A stretch of 64,000 nt of DNA, taken from contig SAPZ01000022.1 of the NCBI GenBank assembly GCA_004020875.1, forward strand, positions 1 through 64,000. Reading direction: 5' to 3'. The notes below the pieces were generated by a model. The model had not been told where the DNA came from and did no database searches. It worked only from the letters and a program-made list of their open reading frames with translations. Source of the DNA: Mesorhizobium sp. (GTDB taxonomy: Bacteria > Pseudomonadota > Alphaproteobacteria > Rhizobiales > Rhizobiaceae). This document shows, piece after piece, positions 24,858-33,892 of this stretch; within the stretch, counting starts at the first letter, position 1; every line of letters starts with the position of its first letter. The translations under genes and the position numbers were made by a program.

Positions 24858-25631
24858 ATGAGTTCCCCTTTGCCATTAAGCCAGCGCCAGCGGCTCGACG
24901 AATTGCTCGTCGGGCGCGGTCTGTTCGCCAGCCGCTCGCGCGCCCGCGACGCGATCGAGCGCGGCACGGTGACGGTTGACGGCACCGTCGCGCGCAAGCC
25001 TGGCCAGCCGGTCGCGTCCAATTGCCTGGTCGCCATCGACGATCCGGCGCAGGCCTATGTGTCGCGCGCGGCATTGAAACTGATCGCCGGCCTCGACCAT
25101 TTCGGCCTGGACCCTTTCGGCAGCGAGGCGCTCGATATCGGCGCCTCGACCGGTGGCTTCACCCAGGTGCTGTTGGAGCGCGGCGCGGCGCATGTCACGG
25201 CGATCGATGTCGGCCACGGCCAAGTCCATCCCGACATTGCCGGCGACCCGCGCGTGGCGGTGATCGAAGGCCTCAACGCCCGCGACCTGACAGCGGCCGA
25301 TCTCGGCGGCCACGTTCCAGATTTCCTTGTCTGCGACGTCTCCTTCATCTCGCTCAAACTGGCGCTGCCGCCGGCGCTTGAACTGGCGGGCGAGGGCGCC
25401 AGGGCAATCCTCCTGGTCAAGCCGCAATTCGAGGCCGGCCGCGAGGCGATCGGCAAGGGCGGCCTGCTCAAGGATCCGGACGATGCCGAGCGCGTTGCCG
25501 GGAACCTGCGCGATTGGCTCGCCGGCATTCCCGGCTGGAGGGTCCTCGGGTTGCACCCATCGCCGATCGAAGGCGGCGACGGCAACCGCGAGCTCCTGCT
25601 TGCCGCGCTCAAGGATGCAAAATCCCCATGA
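24858..25631 (+). CDS. tlyA: TlyA family RNA 2'-O-methyltransferase
   Basis: A 257-residue protein with an N-terminal S4 RNA-binding domain (LDELLVGRGLFASRSRARDAIERG, near residues 11-34) and a Rossmann methyltransferase core: EALDIGASTGGFTQVLLERG near 90-109, DVSFISLKLALP, and VKPQFEAGRE. By homology it methylates ribosomal RNA at ribose 2'-OH; whether it also gives haemolytic activity, as the old name suggests, is doubtful. Stop and next start share ATGA, so translation is coupled to the RumA-like gene. Confidence 0.92.
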   Translation: MSSPLPLSQRQRLDELLVGRGLFASRSRARDAIERGTVTVDGTVARKPGQPVASNCLVAIDDPAQAYVSRAALKLIAGLDHFGLDPFGSEALDIGASTGGFTQVLLERGAAHVTAIDVGHGQVHPDIAGDPRVAVIEGLNARDLTAADLGGHVPDFLVCDVSFISLKLALPPALELAGEGARAILLVKPQFEAGREAIGKGGLLKDPDDAERVAGNLRDWLAGIPGWRVLGLHPSPIEGGDGNRELLLAALKDAKSP

Positions 25632-26869
25632 GCTCCCGCTTCACCATCGCAAGGCTCGGGTCGCAGGGCGACGGCATCGCCAACGCCGAGGGCGGGGAGG
25701 TCTTTATCCCGTTCACGCTGCCCGGCGAGACGGTCACCGCCGCGCGCCAGAAGGACCGCGCCACGCTGACGTCGGTGCTGGAAGCCTCGCCGCTCAGGGT
25801 CGATCCTGCCTGCCGCCATTTCATCGAATGCGGCGGCTGCGCGCTTCAGCATTTCGAAGCGGAAGCCTACCGGCAATGGAAGCGCGAGAGGGTTGTGCAG
25901 GCGCTGAAGGCCAAGGGTATCGCTTGCGAGATCGACGCACTGGTGCCATGTGCTCCGCACAGCCGCCGCCGCGTCACCTTCAGCGCCAGGCGCACCGAGG
26001 CCGGCATGCTGCTCGGTTTCGTGCGCGCGCTGTCCTCCGAGATCATTCGGATCGAGGAATGCCCGATCTCGCTTCCGGCGATCGTCTCGGCGCTCGATAA
26101 GTTGCGCGCCCTGGCCGGCTTGGTCTGCGCCACCCCGAAAGCCTTCCACATGACGGTGACCGTCACCGCTTCGGGCCTCGACATTGCCGTCCACGAGGCC
26201 GGCAAGCTTGGTGACCACCAGCGCCGGATCGCCTCCAACTTTGTCATGGCCGAAGGCCTGGCGCGGCTGTCCGTCGACGGCGAGATCGTCGTCGAGCCAA
26301 AGAAGCCGGTGGTGCAGTTCGGACCGGTCGCCGTCGCCGTGCCGCCCGGCGCCTTCCTGCAGGCGACGGAGGTCGCCGAGCAGGCGATGGCCGGTCTTGT
26401 CGGCCAGCATCTGTCGCGAGCGAAGAAGGTCGCGGACCTGTTTGCCGGTTGTGGCAGCTTTGCATTGCGGCTCGCCGCGAGATCCGAGGTTCACGCTGTA
26501 GAGGGCAATGCTCCTGCGCTTGCCGCGCTCGACCGCGCCTTCCGCTTCGCCGGTGGCCTGAAGCAGGTGACCAGCGAACGACGCGATCTCTTCCGTCGGC
26601 CGCTGACCTTCAAGGAGCTGAACGCCTTCGACGGACTGGTCTTTGATCCCCCACGCGCCGGCGCCGAGGACCAGTCGAAGCAGATCGCGCGCTCAGACGT
26701 GCCTATGGTGGCCGCGGTGTCCTGCAATCCGGCGACGCTAGCGCGGGATTTGCGAATTCTTCTCGACGGCGGCTACACGCTGAAGAGTGTCACGCCGATC
26801 GACCAGTTCCTGTGGTCGCCGCATGTCGAGGCCGTCGCGCTTTTGGAAAAGCCGAGGCGGCGGCGCTAG
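25628..26869 (+). CDS. Class I SAM-dependent RNA methyltransferase (RumA/TrmA-like)
   Basis: A 413-residue predicted RNA m5U methyltransferase. A TRAM-like N-terminus is followed by iron-sulfur ligands C62, C68 and C71 (CRHFIECGGCALQH), with a fourth Cys near 143 (IEECPISL). The SAM-binding motif DLFAGCGSFALRL and the catalytic region DPPRAGAEDQ...AVSCNPATLARDL complete the family pattern. By family it methylates a uridine in 23S rRNA or tRNA; the exact site is not decided by sequence alone. ATGA overlap with tlyA makes a coupled rRNA-modification pair. Confidence 0.93.
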   Translation: MSSRFTIARLGSQGDGIANAEGGEVFIPFTLPGETVTAARQKDRATLTSVLEASPLRVDPACRHFIECGGCALQHFEAEAYRQWKRERVVQALKAKGIACEIDALVPCAPHSRRRVTFSARRTEAGMLLGFVRALSSEIIRIEECPISLPAIVSALDKLRALAGLVCATPKAFHMTVTVTASGLDIAVHEAGKLGDHQRRIASNFVMAEGLARLSVDGEIVVEPKKPVVQFGPVAVAVPPGAFLQATEVAEQAMAGLVGQHLSRAKKVADLFAGCGSFALRLAARSEVHAVEGNAPALAALDRAFRFAGGLKQVTSERRDLFRRPLTFKELNAFDGLVFDPPRAGAEDQSKQIARSDVPMVAAVSCNPATLARDLRILLDGGYTLKSVTPIDQFLWSPHVEAVALLEKPRRRR

Positions 26870-27031
26870 TCGACTGTCGGAGGTTCTCTGGAAAATTGTG
26901 AAGTGTCTGTTCTTTCGGTGAAATTGCGCCCTAAAGCCGCCTTTTTGCCGGGCCTTAATTTCACTGTTAGGGAAACATTCCTGCCTCTCCCGCGTTATGC
27001 GATGGATGGCGAACAAGGATGGCGAATTGCA

Positions 27032-29569
27032 ATGGTCTCGTTTCGGAAAGTCATCGGTCTTCTCGTCGTTCTCATCGCGTTCGCCGTCGCGTCCGCGACT
27101 GGTGCGCTCGCGCAACAGCAGAGACGTCTCGCATTCGTCATCGGCAACGCCGCCTATCCGTCGGATGCGCTGGTCACCCCCGCGAACGACGCCGGTCTGA
27201 TCGCGCAGACCCTGCAAGCGGCCGGGTTCGATGTGGTCGGCGCGCGCGATGTCGACCAGGAATCGCTGCGTGGCGCGCTGCGCGATTTCCTTGCGAAAGT
27301 TTCCGCCGCCGGTCCGGACGCTACCGTTTTTGTATACCTCGCCGGCCGTGGCGTGCAGTTCGAAGGCGAGAACTACTTCTTGCCGGTCGATGCTCAGATC
27401 GCCAGTCCGGCCGACGTGCCGCTGCAGGCCATGCGGCTGTCCGATATCAGCAAGTCGCTGGCCGGACTGCCGACGAAGGTTAATATAGTCGTCCTCGACA
27501 TGGCCCGGCCGAATGCCTTCCCCAAAATGAGCCAGCCGCTAGCCAGCGGGCTCGCGTTGGTCGACCCCGACCCCAATATGCTGATCGCGTTCAACGCCGC
27601 TCCCGGAACGGTTGCGCCGGAAGGCAAGGGTCCATACGGCGCCTATGCCCAGGCCCTCGCCGAGATGATGCGCGACGGCGGCTTGTCGCTCGATGAGATT
27701 TTCGATCGCACGCGGCTGCGCGTCAACGAGGTGACGCAAGGCGCCGAAGTCCCGTGGGATGTCTCGAAGATCGACGCGCCTTTCGTCTTCTTCGAGCGCG
27801 CTCCAGACGCGCCGCCGCCGAAGGTATCTGAGGCCGAAGAACGGACTAACCGGACCAGGGCGATCCGCGACTTTAATGCGCACGACGCCTATCTTGCGGC
27901 ACTCGATCGCGACACGATGCGCGGCTACGAGGATTACCTGGTCGCATATCCGCACGACCCGATGGCCAAGCGCGTGCGCGCCATCATCGCGGCGCGGCGC
28001 GAGGCGATCACCTGGCGCGAAACATGGCTGCGGGACACGCCCGAGGCCTATTGGTCCTACCTCGAACGCTATCCGCACGGGCCGCATGCCTGGGATGCGC
28101 GACGCCGGCTGGAGCATTTCGACGCCGAGCTCGAGCCACCGGCGAGCTTCACGGTTATCGTGTACGATGTGCCGCCGCCGCCGGAGGAGGAAATCGTCTA
28201 TGTCGATAGGCCGGTGCTCTATTTCGACGATCCCGATTTCGATTTCGAGCCGCCGCCGCCGGTCGACGTGATATTCCTGCCGCCTCCGCCGCCGGATTTT
28301 GTCGTGCTGCCGCCGCCTCCGCCGCCGGTCGACGTTTACGTCCTGCCGACGCCGGTCTTCGTCCCCGTGCCGGTCTGGGTCAGGCCGCCGCGTGACATCG
28401 TGCCGCCGCCGAACGACATCATCTTCAACAACATTCACAACACGACCGTCATCAACAACATCAACAACGCGACGGTCAACAGCGAGACGGCCAATCAGGC
28501 GGGACAGCCAAACGCCAATGCATCGAGCGGTCTCACCACCGGGCAGAAGATGGCGGTTGGTGCGGGAGCGGCCGCGCTGGCGGCCAAGGTGGCACTGCCG
28601 CCATTGCTGCAGAAAAGGGCGGTGCTGTTGAAGCAAAATCAGAGCGGTCAGCCGCTGAAGCCGGGCGAGGCTGCCACGCAGGGCCAGCAGCCGGGCGCGG
28701 CGCCCCGGGCGAAGACGATGGGCAAGCTCTCGACAGATCATGCCTTGCCGGGAGCGGACGGCAAAACGCTGCCGCTCGTCAACGGCAAGCCAGTGCTCAA
28801 CGGCCAGAACGCACCCAACAGGAAGCTACTGGGCAAGCAAGGCGAGGCGAGTGGCAGCCAGCAGGCTACCGGGAATGGCGGCGCCGCCGTTACGGGCAAC
28901 GGCCAGCAGAACGGAGCTGTCAACGGCCAAGGCAAGAATGGCAAGCTCCGCAAGTTGCCTACCGTCAATGGCGCGCAGGGCGGAAACGGGCAAAACGCCC
29001 AGCAGAGGTTCGGAAAGAACAACCCGAATGCGTTGTCCGGCCAGAACGGAGGCAAGCCGCCGAAGAAGCTGACACGAAAGGACCTGTCGCCGGGCCAGAC
29101 CGCTGTCGGACCGACCGATCAAGGTTCGGCCAACGGAGGCGATAAGGCCAAGAAGTTCCGCAAGCTGCCGACCGTCAATGGCACGCCGGCCGAGAACCGG
29201 CCGAGGGTGCAGGAGCAGCTCAGGAAGAACAATCCGAACGGATTCTCTGACCAGAATCAGGGGGCGGCCAATGGAAACAGGAAGTTCCGCAGGCTGCCGA
29301 ATGCCGACGGAGGTTCCGCCGGCGCGGGCACCAACGTCCAGCGCAACTTGAAGCAGGAAAAGCCGAACGTGCAGGTGCTTAGGCCGCAAAAGCCCGAGTT
29401 CCAGGCGCAGCCAAAGCCTCAGATACAAGAAAGACGTTTGCAGCAGCAGCCGAGGCCTCAGCTTCAGATGCAGGAGCGGCGCCTTCCGCAGCAGCCCAAG
29501 GAGCAGCCGCCGCAGGGAAACAAGAAGCCGGCCTGCGGGCATCCTGGCGAGCCGCCCTGCAAGCAATAG
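27032..29569 (+). CDS. Secreted caspase-fold protein with lost catalytic dyad and long low-complexity tail
   Basis: An 845-residue exported protein: signal peptide at 1-27, a C14/caspase-like domain from about 31 (RRLAFVIGNAAYP) to 260, a short repeat-like middle, a Pro-rich stretch near 373-460 and an Asn/Gln/Lys-rich tail. At the usual His position the motif reads YLAGRGVQ (R106 in place of His), and at the Cys position LDMARPN (A158 in place of Cys). It is thus predicted to be proteolytically inactive. The tail has three degenerate copies of K-L/F-RKLPTVNG...KNNPN...QN. I chose ATG 27032 because its hydrophobic signal starts there and AAGGA lies upstream; GTG 26903 or ATG 27002 would lengthen it. 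Role unknown; a scaffold or wall-associated function is inference. Confidence 0.82.
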   Translation: MVSFRKVIGLLVVLIAFAVASATGALAQQQRRLAFVIGNAAYPSDALVTPANDAGLIAQTLQAAGFDVVGARDVDQESLRGALRDFLAKVSAAGPDATVFVYLAGRGVQFEGENYFLPVDAQIASPADVPLQAMRLSDISKSLAGLPTKVNIVVLDMARPNAFPKMSQPLASGLALVDPDPNMLIAFNAAPGTVAPEGKGPYGAYAQALAEMMRDGGLSLDEIFDRTRLRVNEVTQGAEVPWDVSKIDAPFVFFERAPDAPPPKVSEAEERTNRTRAIRDFNAHDAYLAALDRDTMRGYEDYLVAYPHDPMAKRVRAIIAARREAITWRETWLRDTPEAYWSYLERYPHGPHAWDARRRLEHFDAELEPPASFTVIVYDVPPPPEEEIVYVDRPVLYFDDPDFDFEPPPPVDVIFLPPPPPDFVVLPPPPPPVDVYVLPTPVFVPVPVWVRPPRDIVPPPNDIIFNNIHNTTVINNINNATVNSETANQAGQPNANASSGLTTGQKMAVGAGAAALAAKVALPPLLQKRAVLLKQNQSGQPLKPGEAATQGQQPGAAPRAKTMGKLSTDHALPGADGKTLPLVNGKPVLNGQNAPNRKLLGKQGEASGSQQATGNGGAAVTGNGQQNGAVNGQGKNGKLRKLPTVNGAQGGNGQNAQQRFGKNNPNALSGQNGGKPPKKLTRKDLSPGQTAVGPTDQGSANGGDKAKKFRKLPTVNGTPAENRPRVQEQLRKNNPNGFSDQNQGAANGNRKFRRLPNADGGSAGAGTNVQRNLKQEKPNVQVLRPQKPEFQAQPKPQIQERRLQQQPRPQLQMQERRLPQQPKEQPPQGNKKPACGHPGEPPCKQ

Positions 29570-29608
29570 GCCGTAAGGTCTGCCTGACCTCGGGCGACAG
29601 CGCCAGGT

Positions 29609-29633
29609 CTTGGGCCGGACTTTCCGGCCCAAG
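29609..29633 (+). terminator. Perfect hairpin after the pseudo-caspase gene
   Basis: CTTGGGCCGG (29609-29618) and CCGGCCCAAG (29624-29633) pair perfectly around ACTTT. The 3' side is AATTTGC, a weak T-run. It is probably a transcription end. Two more copies of the right arm follow as part of a 17-base tandem repeat. Confidence 0.55.
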
Positions 29634-29674
29634 AATTTGCCCGGCCCAAGAATTTGCCCGGCCCAAGAATTTGC
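29628..29674. repeat. 17-base tandem repeat, three copies
   Basis: CCCAAGAATTTGCCCGG is repeated at 29628, 29645 and 29662; the last copy ends in GCGAGG. The repeated CCGGCCCAAG can pair with the single left arm CTTGGGCCGG at 29609, so several alternative hairpins are possible. The unit is not present elsewhere in the window. Confidence 0.9.
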
Positions 29675-29752
29675 GAGGTAAGGGTATCTGGTTAACGGCG
29701 CGTCAGGCGGTCGAAGTAGACCGCTCCGATCGCGGCGAGAACGCTCCGGGCT

Positions 29753-30424
29753 TTATGAACTTGGAGACAGTCGTTTCGCCGTGCCGCCGCGCTGGTCGAT
29801 CGACACCCAGACATTTGGGTTCTGCTGCGACTGGCGTTTGAGGAAATAATAACCGGTGGCGTTCCAGGGCCGGATTTCGTCGACTAGATTGTCCAGCACG
29901 AGATCGCCCCTGTCGGTCTTCACCGTCAGGATGGTGTGGCCCTCATTGTGCAGATCGCGCACCACCGTCATCAGCAGCGCCTGCCGGGGAAATCCCGCTT
30001 CCTGGAGAAGCTTGCGCTTGTAGAGCGCGTAGATCTTGCAATCGCCCTTGCCGTCCGTCGGATAGTCCCAATGGTCCATCGTCGTGCCCCAGTGATCATA
30101 GTTGCTGACCGGCTTGATGGAGCGGTTCGCCTTCAGGTTTATCCGCTTGAGGATGCTCATGTTCTGCGCGGTCAGCTTGACGCTCGTGGCGGGCAGGGCA
30201 GGCACCTTGCACTCTCTTGGCCGGCGATGGCAGAAATCGAGCCAGCCATACGGCACGCTGGTGGCGCTGCCGACGCTGGCGGAAGCCGCAGATTGCACCG
30301 ACATTTGCTTGAACCATGTGGACTGGGCCGCCGCGGCAGGGCCAGCCTGCAGCGAAGTTGCACCAATCAACGAAACGAAACCAAAGAGGAGAGAAGAGGT
30401 CAGGACGCCAGGGGAACGCTGCAT
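29753..30424 (-). CDS. BTLCP-type transglutaminase-like cysteine protease (predicted)
   Basis: A 223-residue exported protein with signal peptide at about 1-33. The catalytic triad is visible: C129 in GKGDCKIYALYKR, H163 in NEGHTILTV and D178 in LVLDNLVDE, the bacterial transglutaminase-like cysteine proteinase pattern (COG3672 family). Members are linked to secreted adhesins and diguanylate signalling in some proteobacteria, but no adhesin or partner gene lies here. ATG 30424 has a weak GGTGGTG upstream; GTG 30436 is possible. Convergent with the pseudo-caspase gene. Confidence 0.87.
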   Translation of the reverse strand: MQRSPGVLTSSLLFGFVSLIGATSLQAGPAAAAQSTWFKQMSVQSAASASVGSATSVPYGWLDFCHRRPRECKVPALPATSVKLTAQNMSILKRINLKANRSIKPVSNYDHWGTTMDHWDYPTDGKGDCKIYALYKRKLLQEAGFPRQALLMTVVRDLHNEGHTILTVKTDRGDLVLDNLVDEIRPWNATGYYFLKRQSQQNPNVWVSIDQRGGTAKRLSPSS

Positions 30425-30614
30425 TGCCAACACCACCGCAACGAGAAGACTGGCGACAAGCTAATGCGCAAACGCCCGCCCCGCCAATTAAACAATTAAT
30501 AATGTCCTAACACGATTGTGTTCACTTCAAGGTGGAGGATGCATTCAAGCCGGAATGCGAGCATCGGCCTGGCCGAACGCGCCGGCGTGTTCAAAGTCTC
30601 GATGGCCCAGGGCC

Positions 30615-30895
30615 TTATGTCTCCCACTCGCGCGTATGCCGCCGCCGTGCTTCGGCAAGCACGCCCGTATCCATTTCTTCCAGTGTCTTCGGCGCGCCGC
30701 GGGATGGCAGGGAGCCGAACACGTCTTTCGGCTGCGTCGCCGCGAATGCAGGCGCGAGCTTCAAAAGCACCCCTTGCGGCGTTTCCTGAACTTCAAGCCT
30801 CGTTCCCGCGCCCCACTCTTTCCGCGGATGGCGCTGGGCAGGATCACCTGACCCTTGGTCGAGACGATGGTCGTGAGCTTTTCAGACACGGGCAT
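30615..30895 (-). pseudogene. Frameshifted AbrB/MazE-type antitoxin gene
   Basis: Starting at ATG 30895, the first frame gives MPVSEKLTTIVSTKGQVILPSAIRG, the swapped-hairpin AbrB motif. The frame is then lost near 30820-30827, where one C seems missing in the CGCGGAAAGAG run (minus strand). In the next frame the rest reads as a normal antitoxin: RKEWGAGTRLEVQETPQGVLL...DVFGSLPSRGAPKTLEE and ends at 30615. No VapC- or MazF-like toxin follows; an inverted repeat with CACCT/AGGTG arms at 30898-30936 may be its old operator. A sequencing error cannot be excluded, but the missing toxin supports real decay. Confidence 0.82.
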
Positions 30896-30968
30896 AGCAC
30901 CTCACCTAGGTAAGACGAAGGTGAGATAGGTGGCACCAAGACCGAATTCAGCCATATCGGGCCAGTCC

Positions 30969-32381
30969 TCAAACCCTGGTGCCGCCCACCGTCATCTGGT
31001 TCATCCGCAGATGCGGCTGGCCGACGCCGACGGGCACGCCCTGTCCGGCCTTGCCGCACATGCCGATGCCGTTGTCGAGCTTCATGTCGTTGCCGACCAT
31101 GCTGACGCGGTGCATGGCGTCCGGGCCGTTGCCGATCAGCATCGCGCCCTTGATCGGTTGCGTCACCTTGCCGTTCTCGATCATGTAGGCCTCGGTGCAG
31201 CCGAACACGAATTTTCCCGAGGTGATGTCGACCTGCCCGCCGCCGAAGGAGACCGCGTAGATGCCGTTCTTAACCGAGGCGATGATCTCGTCCGGGTCCA
31301 TGTCGCCCGCAGTCATGTAGGTGTTGGTCATGCGCGGCATAGGCTGGTGCGCATAGCCCTCGCGCCGGCCGTTGCCGGTCGCCTTCATGCCCATCAGCCG
31401 GGCGTTCTGGCGGTCCTGCATGTAGCCGACCAGTTTGCCGTCCTCGATCAGGACGTTGCGCGCCGACGGCGTGCCTTCGTCGTCGACTGTGAGCGAGCCG
31501 CGCCGCTCGGGGATGGTGCCGTCGTCGACCACGGTGACGCCCTTGGCCGCCACCTGCTGGCCCATCAGGCCGGCGAAGGCAGAAGTCTTCTTGCGGTTGA
31601 AATCGCCCTCAAGTCCATGCCCGACCGCTTCATGCAGCATCACGCCGGGCCAGCCGCTGGACAGCACGATGTCGAACGTTCCGGCGGGCGCGGGGACGGC
31701 CTCGAGATTGACCAGCGCCTGCCGCAGCGCCTCGGATGCTGCGTGCTTCCAGCTTTCCTCGTTGACGAACTCGCCAAAGCTCTTGCGGCCGCCCATGCCG
31801 TAGGAGCCGCTCTCCTGCCGGTCGCCGCTGCCGACGACGACCGCAACATTGATCCTGACCAGCGGGCGGATATCACGTACGATCTGGCCGTCGCCGCGCA
31901 CGATCTCGACATGCTGCCATGACGCGGCAAGCGAGGCCGTCACCTGACGCACGCGCGGGTCCTTCGCCCGCAGCCAGCCGTCGATCTCCTGCAACAGCTT
32001 GGCCTTGGCCTCGAAGGACGGGGAGGGGATGGGGTTCTCGTCGCCATAGAGGTGGCGGTTGGTGCGGGCCGGCGCTCCGGCGAGCACGCCGGAATAACCG
32101 CCCTTGACCGCCGAGACCGCATCGGCCGCACGCAGCAGCGAGGCCTCGGATAGATCGCTGGAATGCGCATAGCCGCTGGCCTCGCCGGCCACGGCGCGCA
32201 GGCCGAATCCCTGGTCGGTGTTGAAGTTGGCCGTCTTCAGCCGGCCATTGTCGAACATCAGCGCCTCGCTCTCGCTGTATTCGAGGAACAATTCGCCATC
32301 GTCAGCGCCCTTGATGGTCTCGGTGACGATCTCCTTGACGCGATTATCTGAAATATCGAATTGGCCGATCAGGCTGTTCAT
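30969..32381 (-). CDS. tldD: Metalloprotease TldD
   Basis: A 470-residue cytosolic metalloprotease of the TldD/TldE family, which processes peptide substrates and degrades antitoxin-like proteins. The zinc motif is HEAVGH in GVMLHEAVGHGLEGDFNR. Other conserved parts: FDNGRLKTANFNTDQGFGLR, TGNGRREGYAHQPMPRMTNTYM, FGGGQVDITSGKFVFGCTEAYM and the C-terminal LDNGIGMCGKAGQGVPVGVGQP. ATG 32381 gives the usual start; an upstream ATG would add 11 residues. The partner TldE/PmbA is not in the window. Confidence 0.95.
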   Translation of the reverse strand: MNSLIGQFDISDNRVKEIVTETIKGADDGELFLEYSESEALMFDNGRLKTANFNTDQGFGLRAVAGEASGYAHSSDLSEASLLRAADAVSAVKGGYSGVLAGAPARTNRHLYGDENPIPSPSFEAKAKLLQEIDGWLRAKDPRVRQVTASLAASWQHVEIVRGDGQIVRDIRPLVRINVAVVVGSGDRQESGSYGMGGRKSFGEFVNEESWKHAASEALRQALVNLEAVPAPAGTFDIVLSSGWPGVMLHEAVGHGLEGDFNRKKTSAFAGLMGQQVAAKGVTVVDDGTIPERRGSLTVDDEGTPSARNVLIEDGKLVGYMQDRQNARLMGMKATGNGRREGYAHQPMPRMTNTYMTAGDMDPDEIIASVKNGIYAVSFGGGQVDITSGKFVFGCTEAYMIENGKVTQPIKGAMLIGNGPDAMHRVSMVGNDMKLDNGIGMCGKAGQGVPVGVGQPHLRMNQMTVGGTRV

Positions 32382-32480
32382 GGCAAATCCATTCGTGGAA
32401 ACAAAATCGTGCATCGGATGTAGGCGCGAAGCTGCCGTCAGACAATCGCCAACGAGATGAAGACGGCAATCTTGACGCCG

Positions 32481-32948
32481 TCACTTGCCGTCGACGAAGT
32501 CCTTGATGTTGCCGGCCATCGCGTTCCAGTTAGAGAACTGCTCCTCCAGATTGGCCCTGGTGATGCCGCCGGCGAAGCTGATATCCATCTGGAAATTCGA
32601 GCCGTCGCCCGAATAAGCCTTCACCCAGCGGTACTTTGCGTTCCAGGCGTTGGCCTGGTCGGCGGTCAGCGGATCGGTGTAGCCGGTCGAGAACTGCAGC
32701 GACTTGCAGTTCTCGTGGTCTTCGCAGCCGTAGAAATAAATCACGTATTTGACGCCTTCGACGCGGCCGTAAATCATCGGGTCGCCATTGTCATCCTTGC
32801 CCATCCTGGCCGAGCCGAAGCCCTTGGCGATATTGAGCACCGTCGCAGGGTCCGGCGTTTGGAGGATTTCGGCATCCTCGGCCCGGGCCAGTGAAACCGC
32901 GCCGGCCAGAGTCAGGCCGGCGGTCAAAATGAATAGCGACGTGCGCAT
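32481..32948 (-). CDS. YbjN domain-containing exported protein
   Basis: A 155-residue protein with a signal peptide at 1-23 (ARA cleavage), then a YbjN-like sensory fold: TVLNIAKGFGSARMGKDDNG, VKYVIYFYGC, and WNAKYRWVKAYSGDGSNFQMD. The two nearby Cys in YGCEDHENC may form a disulfide. The substrate or partner is unknown. Preceded by tldD on the same strand, about 100 bases apart, but without clear coupling. Confidence 0.87.
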   Translation of the reverse strand: MRTSLFILTAGLTLAGAVSLARAEDAEILQTPDPATVLNIAKGFGSARMGKDDNGDPMIYGRVEGVKYVIYFYGCEDHENCKSLQFSTGYTDPLTADQANAWNAKYRWVKAYSGDGSNFQMDISFAGGITRANLEEQFSNWNAMAGNIKDFVDGK

Positions 32949-33025
32949 CGACCCTCCTGCCGCCCTAGCCGCGTTGGCCGCCCGACGTCAGCGTCGGAAA
33001 TGGCCGCTGCGCGTTGACGGCAAGA

Positions 33026-33565
33026 TCAAGGTAGGGCGGCGAAGCCTTCCGCAAAGCCCTTGAGGTCGACGGGAATGCCGATGCCTTCTTCCGGTGTCTG
33101 GAAGACGATGAAGGTGGCCGAGGTGCCGCTCTTCAGCGTGTCGAGCAGCGGCTTTTCGAGGATCACCTCGGCGTAGCAGCCGTCCTGGAAGCAGCGCACG
33201 AAATAGGCGCGGCCGATATCCTTGCCGTCGACATTGAGACCAAGGCCGTTGGGCAGGAGAACGCCGAGCGGCGCCAGCACGCGCAGGATCTCGGCCTTGT
33301 TGTCGGCGGTGCGCAGCACCACGACCGAAAGGCCCATTTCAGGACGATCCTCGGCGACGACGTTCTGCATCATCACGCATTGCTCCGAGGTCGCTCCCGC
33401 CGGCGTATCGCAGATGATCGACCATGCGCCATGCGTCGACTTCACCGTGCCGCTGGGCGGCGTGGCGTTGTTTGGGGAGGCGGCGGCGCCAACGGCTATG
33501 CCGACGCCGAGCAAGGCGACGGCAAGAACGACCTTCGCCAAGGTTCTCGAAAGCCAGGAAGTCAT
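33026..33565 (-). CDS. Invasion-associated locus B (IalB) family protein
   Basis: A 179-residue periplasmic protein. After the signal peptide (AVALLGVGIAVGAAA, cleavage around 28), the pattern GAWSIICDTPAG...EQCVMMQNV, followed by VRCFQDGCYAEVILE, matches IalB of Bartonella and its rhizobial homologues. Cys residues suggest two disulfides. In free-living rhizobia the role is unknown. ATG 33565 has GGAG upstream; ATG 33586 is also possible. Confidence 0.88.
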   Translation of the reverse strand: MTSWLSRTLAKVVLAVALLGVGIAVGAAASPNNATPPSGTVKSTHGAWSIICDTPAGATSEQCVMMQNVVAEDRPEMGLSVVVLRTADNKAEILRVLAPLGVLLPNGLGLNVDGKDIGRAYFVRCFQDGCYAEVILEKPLLDTLKSGTSATFIVFQTPEEGIGIPVDLKGFAEGFAALP

Positions 33566-33586
33566 GACGGCTCCATTGCGAATCAT

Positions 33587-33892
33587 GGCACTTTAAGCTG
33601 CGCCCGGGCCAAGTAAAGGACGAGACGGTCGCCGGTGCGCCCCGATACCGGCAATTGCGTGCTTTTCCAAAGCAAATTCGCCCGAATTGGGGCCGTTGCG
33701 CCTATAGCATGGCGAGCGCCGAACACGGCCTTCGCGTTGCGCGCAAAAATGCCGCACGGTTTCCTCCGCTCCTTTCTTGCGGAGGGAAAAAGAGTATGGT
33801 TTGAACCACCCAGGGACAGACTGGGATTCCCAATCCTGGCATCGTCCGTTATTGGTGCGACAAGATCGCGGGAAGTGGGAGACGAGAGGGCG
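33587..33892. other. Gene-free region upstream of coxB
   Basis: This 306-base stretch separates the divergent IalB gene and the cox operon, so it should hold both promoters. I see no ORF of weight. A partial hairpin TTCCTCCGC/GCGGAGGGAA lies near 33759-33786, and a short palindrome GGGATTCCCAATCCTGG near 33823. No promoter boxes are clear. Confidence 0.4.

Noticed and set aside
27032..29569. Active caspase-type defence protease
   Set aside because: Both catalytic residues are replaced, and no effector or sensor gene of a defence system is adjacent.
30425..30614. Missing VapC or MazF toxin downstream of the broken antitoxin
   Set aside because: I searched both strands of this stretch by eye; no toxin start motif or PIN-domain-like reading frame is present.
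30518..30913. 131-residue plus-strand ORF in the antitoxin region
   Set aside because: It runs antisense to the frameshifted AbrB-type antitoxin, which explains the sequence better.
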